A DNA stretch of 11,237 nucleotides from CAVPRW01 sp046727435 [NCBI: bacterium] (lineage in GTDB: Bacteria > Tectomicrobia > Entotheonellia > J063). Positions 1 to 6,340 of this stretch are shown piece by piece. The stretch lies in the NCBI GenBank assembly GCA_046727435.1, contig JBKPCR010000307.1:1-11237 (forward strand), read 5' to 3'. Every line of letters starts with the position of its first letter. Positions within the stretch are counted from its first letter, which is position 1. A model generated the notes under the pieces. The model was not told the origin of the DNA and did not search any database. It saw only the letters and a program-made list of their open reading frames with translations. Position numbers and translations under genes: made by a program.

Positions 1-167
1 GGCATCATCCAGTCCAAGAGCAGCAGATCTGGGCGCTCCTTGCACGCCAGCTCAAGAGCAGTGGTACCGTCGGCCGCCTCGAGAATGCAGTATTCAGGGT
101 CGTCCAGGGTGGTGCGGACGAGTATCCGCAGATGGTCTTCGTCATCGGCAAGCAGAATGATTTTCAT
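1..167 (-). CDS. Response regulator receiver domain, N-terminal part (cut by window edge)
   Basis: This is the first 55 codons of a CheY-like receiver domain, reading leftward off the window. The translation begins MKIILLADDEDHLRILV and ends LLLLDWMM, followed by two bases (cc) that begin a Pro codon. The acidic pair D8-D9 and the phospho-acceptor D52 in the D-W-M-M-P motif are all where a receiver domain has them. The start is ATG at 167-165, preceded by a purine-rich GGAAGGATGAGG stretch that can serve as ribosome binding site. The output domain, if any, lies outside the window, so a single-domain regulator and a DNA-binding regulator cannot be told apart. It is in the same orientation as the hem genes but 313 bp downstream of hemY, so it probably has its own promoter. 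No cognate kinase is visible. Family assignment is secure; the role is unknown. Confidence 0.88.
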   Translation of the reverse strand, partial: MKIILLADDEDHLRILVRTTLDDPEYCILEAADGTTALELACKERPDLLLLDWMM

Positions 168-480
168 GCCTCATCCTTCCCCAAAAATCCTCACCCGATT
201 GCGCGGCAGGCCTACTCAGAGAGCCGCTCCAGGAAGCCATGGTCGTGCTGCTTCCTCCCCCATGTCATGACGATGCTGCAGTTGAGAGTATTTTTGATAA
301 AATAAGATTATTATTGATTAACACGAAGAGGTCAGGGAATGCAAGCGAAAATCGATACCAGGCGGTAATTATGCATGAGGTTGGAGGGCAAGAGGCGGCT
401 GTATACTCGGCTGGGCAAGGGGGATGGCGGGGTCGGGACGGCTCAGGTATGGGTTCTGAAGGACGCCAACAGCGCAGTCG
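168..480. other. Intergenic region with AT-rich core, likely promoter of the response regulator
   Basis: I see no convincing gene in this 313-bp gap between the end of hemY and the response regulator start. Positions about 283-325 are strikingly AT-rich against the GC-rich surroundings, with several TATTTT/AATAAT-like hexamers on the minus strand. That suits a promoter or UP-element region for the leftward response regulator gene. I could not pick one clearly spaced -35/-10 pair. There is no hairpin with a T-run after the hemY stop, so I do not call a terminator. Confidence 0.4.
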
Positions 481-1986
481 TCATACGACCGGGGTGAGCG
501 CTGCCATTATGCGCTCAGCGGTTAGGACCCCTTGATGAATGCAGTCGGGTACGCCAACACCGCGGTAGGCACTACCGGTAAGAAACAAGCCAGGGTAGGA
601 AGCCAACAGCTGCTCCATGGCGTCGACGCGTTCCAGATGCCCCACCACATATTGGGGATTGGCCCGCTCCCAGCGGTAGACCCGAGCCAGAAGCGGCGTG
701 GCGGTAATTCCCAACATCGCACCCAACTCTTCGCGCACGAGTTGAATCAAGGTCGCATCATCAAGCCTCACCAGTGCCTCACGACCCATACCCCCGACGA
801 AACTACGGATGAGCATAGCATCGGCAGGGGCACGATACGCGAATTTGGTTGAGGTCCAGGTGGCAGCCATGATGCGGCGGCCTTCGCGCTTTCCGACCAG
901 AAAGCCGAAACCGTCGAGTGGGTGCGAGACATCGCCACGCCGGTAGGCGAACGAAATGGTCGCAGATGAGACGTAGGGGATGGTGCGTAAAGCCATGGCC
1001 AGCTTAGGATGGAAGCCATCGACCATGCTGGCTGTGATAGGTGCTGGCGTGGCGAACACCACCGCGTTGGCCTGCAGGGCCGTGGCGCCATCAAGGTGCA
1101 CGACATAACCTTGCGCGCCTGACACGCCATTGCCATGCGGTGTAACGCGCTGCACGGTTTGCCCCAGCCGCAGGACAACCTGATCCAAATGGCTGCTGAG
1201 CGCTTCGACGATTTCCGCCATCCCTCCCTGAGGTGCCATGAACAGCGGTGTGGGGCGGTGGCCGTTCGTGGATGACGCCTGCCGAAGGGCTCGACGCTGC
1301 GCCAGCGCGCCGCGGATCAGCCCCCCATGTGCACACTCAAGCTCACGTAACCGGGGAAAGGTCGCTAACAAACTCATGTCATCTGAGGATCCGGCATAAA
1401 TGCCCGCCAGCAACGGGTCGGCGATTTTGTCCAGCGCCTCGCGACCGAGACGGCGGCGCACGAACCCTGCCAGACTTTCGTCGCCATTCGGCGGCCGCGG
1501 TGGGAGAAAATATTCCAGCCCCATACGAATTTTCCCCGGCCATGACAGTAACCGGCTACGGAGCACGGGGACGAAGCGTGTTGGAGTGATCAGCACCAAC
1601 CCTTCCGGCAACGGATGCAGACGACCACCCCAGAGAATATAGATCTTGCGCTGCCGATCGTTGGTACCGATCAAACGATCGCCGATGCCGAGGGTGCGGC
1701 ACAAGTCCAGCCCCCAGGGTTTCTGAGTCAGGAGGGAATCGGGACCCGCCTCGATGACGAAGTCGTCGACACGCTCCGTCAGGATCACCCCGCCCAACCG
1801 CTCCCGGGCCTCGATTAACGTGCAGGCGAGCGGCATCCTGGCCAAGCGAGCCTGTTCTTGGAGCGCATAGGCTGTCGACAACCCGGCGATACCGCCGCCG
1901 ATGACGACGACGTGGTGAGAGGACTGAGGGCTGAGGGCCGAGGGCTGAGCTCGTCTTGTCCCGGGCCTGTGGTTGCTGCCGCTCAT
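481..1986 (-). CDS. hemY: HemY-type protoporphyrinogen/coproporphyrinogen oxidase
   Basis: This 501-aa FAD enzyme oxidises protoporphyrinogen IX or coproporphyrinogen III to the porphyrin using O2. An N-terminal Rossmann FAD site GGGIAGLS (residues 30-37) is followed by the ribose-binding acid in LIEARERLGG (58-66). The family motif ADPLLAGIYAGSSDDMSL spans 189-206. The C-terminal FAD-contacting segment LFLTGSAYRGVGVPDCIHQG spans 467-486. It is about 30 residues longer than the 470-residue B. subtilis HemY, largely because of a low-complexity N-terminal extension (residues 1-24) partly encoded by a DNA heptamer repeat. The ATG start has GAGG 8 bp upstream. It is the last gene of a hemE-hemH-hemY operon, 40 bp after hemH. 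Whether the natural substrate is the copro- or the proto- form cannot be read from the sequence. It is soluble-type, with no membrane segment seen. It is not the flavodoxin-like HemG or the HemJ type. Confidence 0.93.
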   Translation of the reverse strand: MSGSNHRPGTRRAQPSALSPQSSHHVVVIGGGIAGLSTAYALQEQARLARMPLACTLIEARERLGGVILTERVDDFVIEAGPDSLLTQKPWGLDLCRTLGIGDRLIGTNDRQRKIYILWGGRLHPLPEGLVLITPTRFVPVLRSRLLSWPGKIRMGLEYFLPPRPPNGDESLAGFVRRRLGREALDKIADPLLAGIYAGSSDDMSLLATFPRLRELECAHGGLIRGALAQRRALRQASSTNGHRPTPLFMAPQGGMAEIVEALSSHLDQVVLRLGQTVQRVTPHGNGVSGAQGYVVHLDGATALQANAVVFATPAPITASMVDGFHPKLAMALRTIPYVSSATISFAYRRGDVSHPLDGFGFLVGKREGRRIMAATWTSTKFAYRAPADAMLIRSFVGGMGREALVRLDDATLIQLVREELGAMLGITATPLLARVYRWERANPQYVVGHLERVDAMEQLLASYPGLFLTGSAYRGVGVPDCIHQGVLTAERIMAALTPVV

Positions 1987-2014
1987 GTCTCTATCCTCAT
2001 CGCTCAGTCCTCTC
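1917..2014 (-). promoter_or_regulatory. 12-bp perfect inverted repeat bracketing the hemY ribosome binding site and start
   Basis: CTCAGTCCTCTC at 2003-2014 has its exact reverse complement GAGAGGACTGAG at 1917-1928. In the leftward mRNA the arms would enclose a 74-nt loop containing the GAGG ribosome binding site and the ATG of hemY. A stem-loop affecting hemY translation is possible but inferred. The arms may simply be oppositely oriented copies of the local heptamer repeat. Confidence 0.45.
1919..1949 (-). repeat. Heptamer tandem repeat inside the hemY 5' coding region
   Basis: On the hemY coding strand there are four consecutive 7-bp units (CTCAGCC, CTCGGCC, CTCAGCC, CTCAGTC) and then a partial unit CTC. 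Seven is not a multiple of three, so the repeat is read in shifting phase and gives the low-complexity residues around 13-23 of HemY, just before the FAD-binding strand. A further copy (CTCAGTC then CTC) lies on the opposite strand at 2003-2012, in front of the gene. Confidence 0.8.
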
Positions 2015-2026
2015 CCAACCGGTCAC

Positions 2027-2950
2027 TCATAGGTGCGATGTCACCACCTGTGCCAGGGCCTCGATGAAGGTCGGGGAGGTGTTTAGCGAGGCGGTACGCA
2101 TGAGGCGTAGGCCCTTCTCTTGAGCGACCTTTTGCGCCAGGATGTCGATGTCATACAGGATTTCCACATGATCGCAGACGAAGCCAACGGGTACGACTAA
2201 GAGCAATCGCCGGCCCTGCGTCGCTGCGCGCGCGAAGACCTCATCGAGCGTCGGACCCAGCCAGGGCTCCGCTGTCGCGCCCTGACTCTGATAGGCGACC
2301 TCCCAGGTCGTTAGTCCCAGCAGCTCAGCCACTCCTGCAGCGGTGCGCTCGACCTCATGGGGATAGGGATCGCCTTCCGCCAGGACACGCTGTGGCAGGC
2401 TGTGGGCGGTGAAGACGACGCTTAGCTGCGCGCGTTCTTCGGCGCTGAGCCGGTTGTACACGTCTTGCACACATTCGGCAAACGCCTGGAGGAGCCATGG
2501 ATGATCATGCCAACTGGTCACGGTGGTGACCTCCAGACTGGCGCCGAACTCGGCCTGCGCCATTTCCAGGGCGCTTTGATACGCCCCCACGCTGAGCTTC
2601 GAGTACTGCGGCGCCATGCTGACCGCCACGAGGCGTTGGATACCGTCCTCCACCATCTGCCTCACAGCGTCTTTGATAAATGGATGCCAGTGCCGCATGC
2701 CAACATAGACCCGAAACCGTGTGGCGTTGGCGTTTAAGCGCTCTTCCAGGGCTCTGCCCTGGGCACGTGTGAGGTCTAGCAGCGGCGAGCGCCCCCCGAT
2801 CAACCGGTAGCGCCCCCGAATGTCGTCCACCAACACCTGTGGTGTCGCGCGTCCGCCGCGCACGTGCTGGAGGTAGGCGCCCATGTCATCAAGGTTGTCC
2901 GGGCTGCCATGGGCCATCAACAGGACACCGGTCATCCTCCTCCCACTCAT
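2027..2950 (-). CDS. hemH: Ferrochelatase, B. subtilis-like (protoporphyrin or coproporphyrin type)
   Basis: This 307-aa ferrochelatase inserts Fe2+ into a porphyrin. Its length matches B. subtilis HemH/CpfC (310 aa), and conserved segments line up throughout: LLMAHGSP (10-17), IGGRSPL (51-57), GMRHWHPFI (84-92), FTAHSLPQ (180-187), QSQGATAEPWLGP (221-233), VPVGFVCDHVEILYD (253-267). The metal-site His183 and Glu263 correspond to B. subtilis His183 and Glu264, and His87 to His88. Where B. subtilis has Tyr13 (MAYGTP) this protein has His14 (MAHGSP). The start ATG overlaps the hemE stop (ATGA, 4 bp), so translation is probably coupled. M6 is an alternative start, but MSGRRMTG parallels the B. 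subtilis N-terminus MSRKKMG, which favours M1. The resemblance to the short Gram-positive form suggests a coproporphyrin-dependent route, but the substrate is an inference. Confidence 0.93.
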   Translation of the reverse strand: MSGRRMTGVLLMAHGSPDNLDDMGAYLQHVRGGRATPQVLVDDIRGRYRLIGGRSPLLDLTRAQGRALEERLNANATRFRVYVGMRHWHPFIKDAVRQMVEDGIQRLVAVSMAPQYSKLSVGAYQSALEMAQAEFGASLEVTTVTSWHDHPWLLQAFAECVQDVYNRLSAEERAQLSVVFTAHSLPQRVLAEGDPYPHEVERTAAGVAELLGLTTWEVAYQSQGATAEPWLGPTLDEVFARAATQGRRLLLVVPVGFVCDHVEILYDIDILAQKVAQEKGLRLMRTASLNTSPTFIEALAQVVTSHL

Positions 2951-4005
2951 CCTTCAGCACCATCCTTCTTCCGTGCGCTGCGCGCATGTACCAGATCGAC
3001 CACGGCTTGCACATGGTCGACGGGCGTCTCCGGTAAGATGCCATGGCCGAGGTTAAAGATATGGCCAGGCCGGTTCCCAGCCCGCTGTAAGATATCATCC
3101 ACGCGCCGCTGGATTTCCGGCAATGGGGCGAACAACGCTACCGGATCGAGATTCCCCTGAATGCCCACGTCGGGCCCGATACGGTGCCATGCATCGTCGA
3201 GAGGGATGCGCCAATCCACGCCAATCACGTCACTCCCTGCTTCGCGCATGGCATCGAGTAACATCGCCGTGTCGGTACCGAAATGAATCACTGGGACGCC
3301 GGCATTGCGAAGTCCCTCGATTACCTGCTTGGTATAGGGCAGCACATATCGGCGATAGTCATCTGGGGAAAGACAGCCAACCCAGCTGTCGAAGAGTTGT
3401 ACAACCTGCGCACCCGCGGCGACTTGGGCTTGCAAAAACGTCGTGGCTACGGATGCCAGCTTATCCAGAAGCCCGTGCCAGGCCTCCGGTTGGTGGTACA
3501 TCAACTGCTTCGTCTGTATGTAATGGCGCGACCCACTTCCCTCGATGAGATAGCTGGCCAGAGTGAATGGGGCTCCGGCAAACCCGATCAATGGCACCTT
3601 CCCATCGAGCTCACGGCACACCATCCGGATCGCCTCGAGGGTGAAGGCCAGTTCCGCTTGGGGATCGACCATGCGCAGGGCCTCAACATCCGAGGCGGAG
3701 CGTATGGGATTCTCGATCACCGGCCCCTCATTTGGTGCGAAAACCAGTTTTGCCCCCATCGGTTCTAATGGAATGAGCAGGTCAGTGAAGATAATAGCGG
3801 CGTCAACCGGCAACCGCTGAATTGGTTGCAGTGTCACCTCGGCCGCCAGCTCTGGCGTTTTACACAGGTCGAGAAGCGAATAGCGCTGGCGCAAAGCCTG
3901 GTATGCAGCCATATAGCGCCCCGCCTGCCGCATGAACCACACGGGGGTGCAATCAACTGGCTGGCGCCGGCAAGCTTTCAGAAACCGATCAGTGTGCGCG
4001 ATCAT
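2947..4005 (-). CDS. hemE: Uroporphyrinogen decarboxylase
   Basis: This 352-aa cytoplasmic TIM-barrel enzyme decarboxylates the four acetate side chains of uroporphyrinogen III to give coproporphyrinogen III. Both family signatures are present: PVWFMRQAGRY (21-31), which binds the substrate carboxylates through its Arg residues, and GFAGAPFTLASYLIEG (141-156). The catalytic Asp of FTDLLIPLEPMG is D75. Ser207 (FDSWVG) and His321 (NLGHGILPETP) sit at the other conserved active-site positions. I chose the ATG at 4005 rather than the longer reading from 4053 for three reasons: GGAGG stands 4 bp upstream, the protein then begins MIAHTDRFLKA as the family does, and the upstream ATG lies inside a candidate promoter. 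It is the first gene of the hemE-hemH-hemY operon and ends in a 4-bp overlap with hemH. Confidence 0.95.
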   Translation of the reverse strand: MIAHTDRFLKACRRQPVDCTPVWFMRQAGRYMAAYQALRQRYSLLDLCKTPELAAEVTLQPIQRLPVDAAIIFTDLLIPLEPMGAKLVFAPNEGPVIENPIRSASDVEALRMVDPQAELAFTLEAIRMVCRELDGKVPLIGFAGAPFTLASYLIEGSGSRHYIQTKQLMYHQPEAWHGLLDKLASVATTFLQAQVAAGAQVVQLFDSWVGCLSPDDYRRYVLPYTKQVIEGLRNAGVPVIHFGTDTAMLLDAMREAGSDVIGVDWRIPLDDAWHRIGPDVGIQGNLDPVALFAPLPEIQRRVDDILQRAGNRPGHIFNLGHGILPETPVDHVQAVVDLVHARSARKKDGAEG

Positions 4006-4034
4006 GTGCCCTCCAAATAGCCGATCGCGGACAC

Positions 4035-4063
4035 TCTTAACACGCCACTGCACTCCTTGTCAA
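4035..4063 (-). promoter_or_regulatory. Candidate sigma70 promoter of the hem operon
   Basis: On the minus strand a perfect -35 hexamer TTGACA (4063-4058) is followed after 17 bp by TTAAGA (4040-4035), a poor -10 match. Transcription would start near 4028, giving a leader of about 20 nt to the hemE ATG at 4005, which has a GGAGGG ribosome binding site at 4014-4009. The strength lies in the -35 box and position; the -10 is weak. Confidence 0.4.
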
Positions 4064-4394
4064 CGCAGCTAAAGCCCAATGGAAGACGCCATAGTATTGC
4101 GACCCTTCCCCGGGGCAACTTTCGAACGCCGCTTCTTCCAGGCAAGCGATTGAATCATGGCGCCACGTCTTCACAGGGCGACTCACACCCAGAGCCAGAT
4201 TGCCACTTACTTTTAGTTTCATACAGTTCGATGCTCACCTCGCGTCGATGAAGTGTCATAGGCCCGTGGCATGAAAACGTTCATGCGCAGCTCCGAGGGG
4301 CAGGAGATCGTCGCCCGCAAATTCGTGCCGGTTCGGTGACATTGCCGACCCTCCCCTATGCCAGGAGGCCACTGCCGGTAAGGAGAAGAAAGCG
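4064..4394. other. Divergent intergenic region between hemE and the sensor-like gene
   Basis: I see no convincing gene here. A candidate rightward promoter is TTGCCA (4200-4205), 16 bp, TACAGT (4222-4227), with 9 of 12 consensus bases. It would produce a leader of roughly 160 nt before the gene at 4395. That leader contains an 18-bp dyad at 4269-4286. A 22-codon reading frame from the ATG at 4271 lacks a ribosome binding site and is not called. Confidence 0.35.
4269..4286. promoter_or_regulatory. 18-bp dyad, possible operator
   Basis: GCATGAA (4269-4275) and TTCATGC (4280-4286) are perfect inverted copies separated by AACG. The symmetry and size fit a dimeric regulator site. It lies about 45 bp downstream of the candidate -10 at 4222-4227 and about 110 bp before the sensor-like gene. 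The binding protein is unknown. Confidence 0.35.
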
Positions 4395-4856
4395 ATGTTC
4401 CTGACCAAGTTCCTGACCGACATGAAAGTCAGACATAAGTTAGCCCTGCTGGTGGGACTTGTGGTGATCGGTTTCGGGTGCTTGTTCTATACAGCTCTCG
4501 AGGAGATCTCCGAAGTCCGAGTCGCTATCCCCCTTTTCCACCATGTGCTAAGGCATGCAGAGAACATGCAAATCCTTTCCTTACTCAGACTCACACTCGC
4601 TGAAATCCTCACCCTCTTAACCGAAGCTCGCTATACGCCGGATGTGGATCGGTTACAGGCCCTGCAACGGCAGGCACAAGGGTTGCGTGCTCGTGCGAAT
4701 TTACAGTTTCGCGACCTGCTACAGAGCAGCGAGGATGACATCAAGACGTCTCTGCTGTCGGCCAAGCTCACGTGGGATGAGTTCTGGCTCACCAGCGAGG
4801 CGACATTAGAGCCCAGGGACGACCCACCGGCGGGCCAAGACACCACATGGGTATAA
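4395..4856 (+). CDS. Single-pass membrane protein resembling the N-terminus of a chemoreceptor or sensor kinase (possibly truncated)
   Basis: This 153-aa protein has a short basic N-terminus (MKVRHKLALL) that leads into one hydrophobic segment at about residues 17-34. A largely helical, Leu-rich region then runs to about residue 140, and the protein ends in a Pro/Asp-rich tail. This layout is that of the first membrane helix plus four-helix-bundle periplasmic domain of methyl-accepting chemotaxis proteins and histidine kinases. The second membrane helix, HAMP and signalling domain are missing. AAGGAG lies about 10 bp before the ATG, so translation start is well supported. After the TAA (4854-4856) the same frame stays open to 5048 and ends in a hydrophobic stretch (LALFLFLPVV). 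This may be the decayed continuation or chance. I do not recognise a named family. It could be a genuine sensor-only protein or a gene remnant. Confidence 0.55.
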   Translation: MFLTKFLTDMKVRHKLALLVGLVVIGFGCLFYTALEEISEVRVAIPLFHHVLRHAENMQILSLLRLTLAEILTLLTEARYTPDVDRLQALQRQAQGLRARANLQFRDLLQSSEDDIKTSLLSAKLTWDEFWLTSEATLEPRDDPPAGQDTTWV

Positions 4857-5080
4857 GTGTGCCCATTTATCAGGCATCTTCACGCACGCCTGCGCGATGC
4901 CTCGGCAAGCATATGGCGTCACTGCTGTGAGGATCGAGCCGTCTGCTCTCCTACAACCCCCTATTGGGGCTGTTCTCCAACCGTGCTGCATTCCCGCGTC
5001 GTACTGGCACTGTTTTTGTTTCTTCCAGTGGTTTCAATGGCACGATAACCAATAACGTTGCATAGGATTGCGTGATGATG
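4857..5080. other. Stretch without a convincing gene after the sensor-like ORF
   Basis: The frame of the preceding gene continues without a stop for 64 codons after its TAA, giving a Cys/His-rich then hydrophobic peptide of unconvincing composition with no ribosome binding site. No terminator hairpin with a T-run is visible. ACCAATA at 5048-5054 is the inverse of the TATTGGT motif that occurs twice further right. Confidence 0.3.
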
Positions 5081-5089
5081 TGATATAGT
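5081..5089 (+). promoter_or_regulatory. Extended -10 promoter of the ABC transporter locus
   Basis: TGATATAGT matches the extended -10 form TGnTATAAT with one mismatch. No good -35 stands at 16-18 bp; TTGCAT at 5058-5063 is 20 bp away. Transcription would begin near 5095-5097, about 38 nt before the first ATG of the ATPase gene. Confidence 0.45.
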
Positions 5090-5099
5090 CGGCCATCCA

Positions 5100-5127
5100 C
5101 TATTGGTCTCCATCTATTGGTCTTCAC
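5100..5127 (+). repeat. Tandem 14-bp repeat in the transporter leader
   Basis: CTATTGGTCTCCAT (5100-5113) is followed directly by CTATTGGTCTTCAC (5114-5127), with 12 of 14 bases identical. It sits between the extended -10 promoter and the ATPase start codon, filling the presumed untranslated leader. Tandem spacing of 14 bp puts the two TATTGGT cores on different faces of the helix. Confidence 0.6.
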
Positions 5128-5133
5128 CCATAC

Positions 5134-6123
5134 ATGGAACCCTGGCCCATGGCACCACTCATTGACGTCAAGGATCTACATGTCGAGTTTATGACACGGG
5201 ACGGCATCGTCAAGGCCGTCAACGGCATTACCTTTAGCCTGGAAGCCGGCCGGGTGCTGACCATCCTGGGCGAGTCGGGCTCAGGGAAGAGCGTCACGTT
5301 ACGCTCGTTGGTCAGGCTGCTGCCCAAGGTACGGACACGCATCAGCGGCGAGGTCGTGCTCAAGGGTATGGACCTCTACGAGCTGCCTGAACATGAGGTG
5401 CAGGATATCCGTGGCGGTCTGGTGGCGATGATCTTCCAGGAACCGATGACTGCTCTGGATCCGGTCTATACCGTGGGCGAGCAGATCGTCGAGACCCTGG
5501 TCCGGCACCAGCAGATGTCCCACCAACAGGCGCGACGCCGCGCTTTAGAGCTCCTGGAAATCGTGCAGATCCCCTCGCCCGCCCGTCGGCTCAACTCCTA
5601 TCCTCACGAGATGAGCGGTGGTATGCGGCAGCGCGCCATGATCGCCATCGCTCTAGCCTGCAATCCCGAGTTGCTGTTAGCGGATGAACCGACGACGGCG
5701 CTCGATGTCACGGTGCAGGCGCAGATCCTCTATCTGTTGCGGGAATTGCAGGAGCGCATGGGCATGGCGGTGATTTTCGTGACGCACGATCTGGGCGTGG
5801 CGGCTGAGATCGCCGACGAGGTAGCGGTGATGTATGCCGGGCGCATTGTCGAATACGGTCCCGTGCGTCAGGTGCTGAAAGCCCCCGCGCATCCATACAC
5901 GCAAGGTCTGATGAACGCCACGGTGCATCGCGGCATGAGAGGACGGGATCTCATCCCCATTCCCGGCCAGCCCCCCGACCTGACGCGTCTGCCCGCCGGC
6001 TGTAGTTTTGCGGCACGTTGTCCAGCGGTGCACGAGCATTGCCGCGAGGCCTTCCCCGAGACTTACCATTTGTCGCCGGCACATATGGCACGCTGTTTCT
6101 TGCTGGAGACTGCACAGCGCTAG
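5134..6123 (+). CDS. Peptide/nickel-type ABC importer ATPase, OppD/DppD family
   Basis: This 329-aa protein is one of the two nucleotide-binding subunits that would power import through the permeases encoded downstream. Its motifs run in order: Walker A GESGSGKS (46-53), Q-loop Q102 in [10 protein letters not shown], signature MSGGMRQR (160-167), Walker B LLLADEP (180-186) with catalytic E185, and H-loop H218 in VTHDLG. The C-terminal oligopeptide-transporter domain begins around PAHPYTQGL (251-259). It carries four Cys (290, 296, 303, 321) in the conserved GCSFAARCP region that is associated with an iron-sulfur site in some DppD proteins. Start choice is open: ATG at 5134 or M6 at 5149 ([10 protein letters not shown]), and neither has a visible Shine-Dalgarno. 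It heads the locus, separated from the binding-protein genes by 274 bp. The usual partner OppF/DppF is not in the window and probably lies further right. Confidence 0.92.
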   Translation: MEPWPMAPLIDVKDLHVEFMTRDGIVKAVNGITFSLEAGRVLTILGESGSGKSVTLRSLVRLLPKVRTRISGEVVLKGMDLYELPEHEVQDIRGGLVAMIFQEPMTALDPVYTVGEQIVETLVRHQQMSHQQARRRALELLEIVQIPSPARRLNSYPHEMSGGMRQRAMIAIALACNPELLLADEPTTALDVTVQAQILYLLRELQERMGMAVIFVTHDLGVAAEIADEVAVMYAGRIVEYGPVRQVLKAPAHPYTQGLMNATVHRGMRGRDLIPIPGQPPDLTRLPAGCSFAARCPAVHEHCREAFPETYHLSPAHMARCFLLETAQR

Positions 6124-6193
6124 CTCTGGCGCCCACCATCCTCCTGCATATTTCGCAGGCATGTATGTCCCTGGTTTCCCAAGGCATGCGTAA

Positions 6194-6208
6194 GATCATG
6201 GCATGATC
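6194..6208. promoter_or_regulatory. 15-bp perfect palindrome, possible operator
   Basis: GATCATG and CATGATC flank a single central G, giving perfect 7-bp arms. It is 71 bp after the ATPase stop and about 190 bp before the binding-protein start. No linked regulator gene is visible. Confidence 0.3.
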
Positions 6209-6257
6209 CCGCCCCCTCCCAGAGACTCACCATCGCTCTGCACCGCATTATGACCGG

Positions 6258-6279
6258 GCCTTGGGCCGTTTCCCAGGGC
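6258..6279 (+). promoter_or_regulatory. mRNA hairpin between ATPase and binding-protein genes
   Basis: GCCTTGGG (6258-6265) can pair with CCCAGGGC (6272-6279) around a 6-nt loop, giving 8 pairs including one G-U. There is no following T-run, so it is not a typical intrinsic terminator. A stabilising or processing hairpin that gives different expression of the genes on each side would fit common practice in importer operons, but this is inferred. Confidence 0.35.
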
Positions 6280-6340
6280 ACGCCTGACCTGGCATCATTC
6301 TTGTTTAGTAGAGAAGGTCGTCAATCGGTCCCCAGCGACC

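Noticed and set aside
481-500. Terminator after hemY
   Set aside because: No GC-rich hairpin followed by a T-run could be found downstream of the stop on the minus strand.
239-535. 98-codon plus-strand open frame across the AT-rich gap and the end of hemY
   Set aside because: Its composition is unlike a protein-coding gene (changing base bias along its length), it overlaps the conserved 3' end of hemY, and no start site is convincing.
1919-1949. Short tandem repeats considered as a CRISPR array
   Set aside because: The units are 7 bp with no spacers and lie within a coding region.
3283-3768. 161-codon plus-strand open frame inside hemE
   Set aside because: It is antisense to a gene with two diagnostic signatures and has no ribosome binding site or motif of its own.
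4271-4339. 22-codon frame MKTFMRSSEGQ... before the sensor-like gene
   Set aside because: It has no Shine-Dalgarno sequence and the ATG is part of the 18-bp dyad; more likely a chance frame.
4931-5065. 45-codon open frame whose end (TGTVFVSSSGFNG) vaguely resembles secreted lectin-like domains
   Set aside because: There is no start codon or ribosome binding site, it is very short, and the resemblance is a handful of common residues.
6290-6305. Sigma54-like promoter TGGCAT-N5-TTGTT
   Set aside because: Spacing is right but the near-invariant GC at -12 is GT, and no enhancer-binding regulator is visible nearby.
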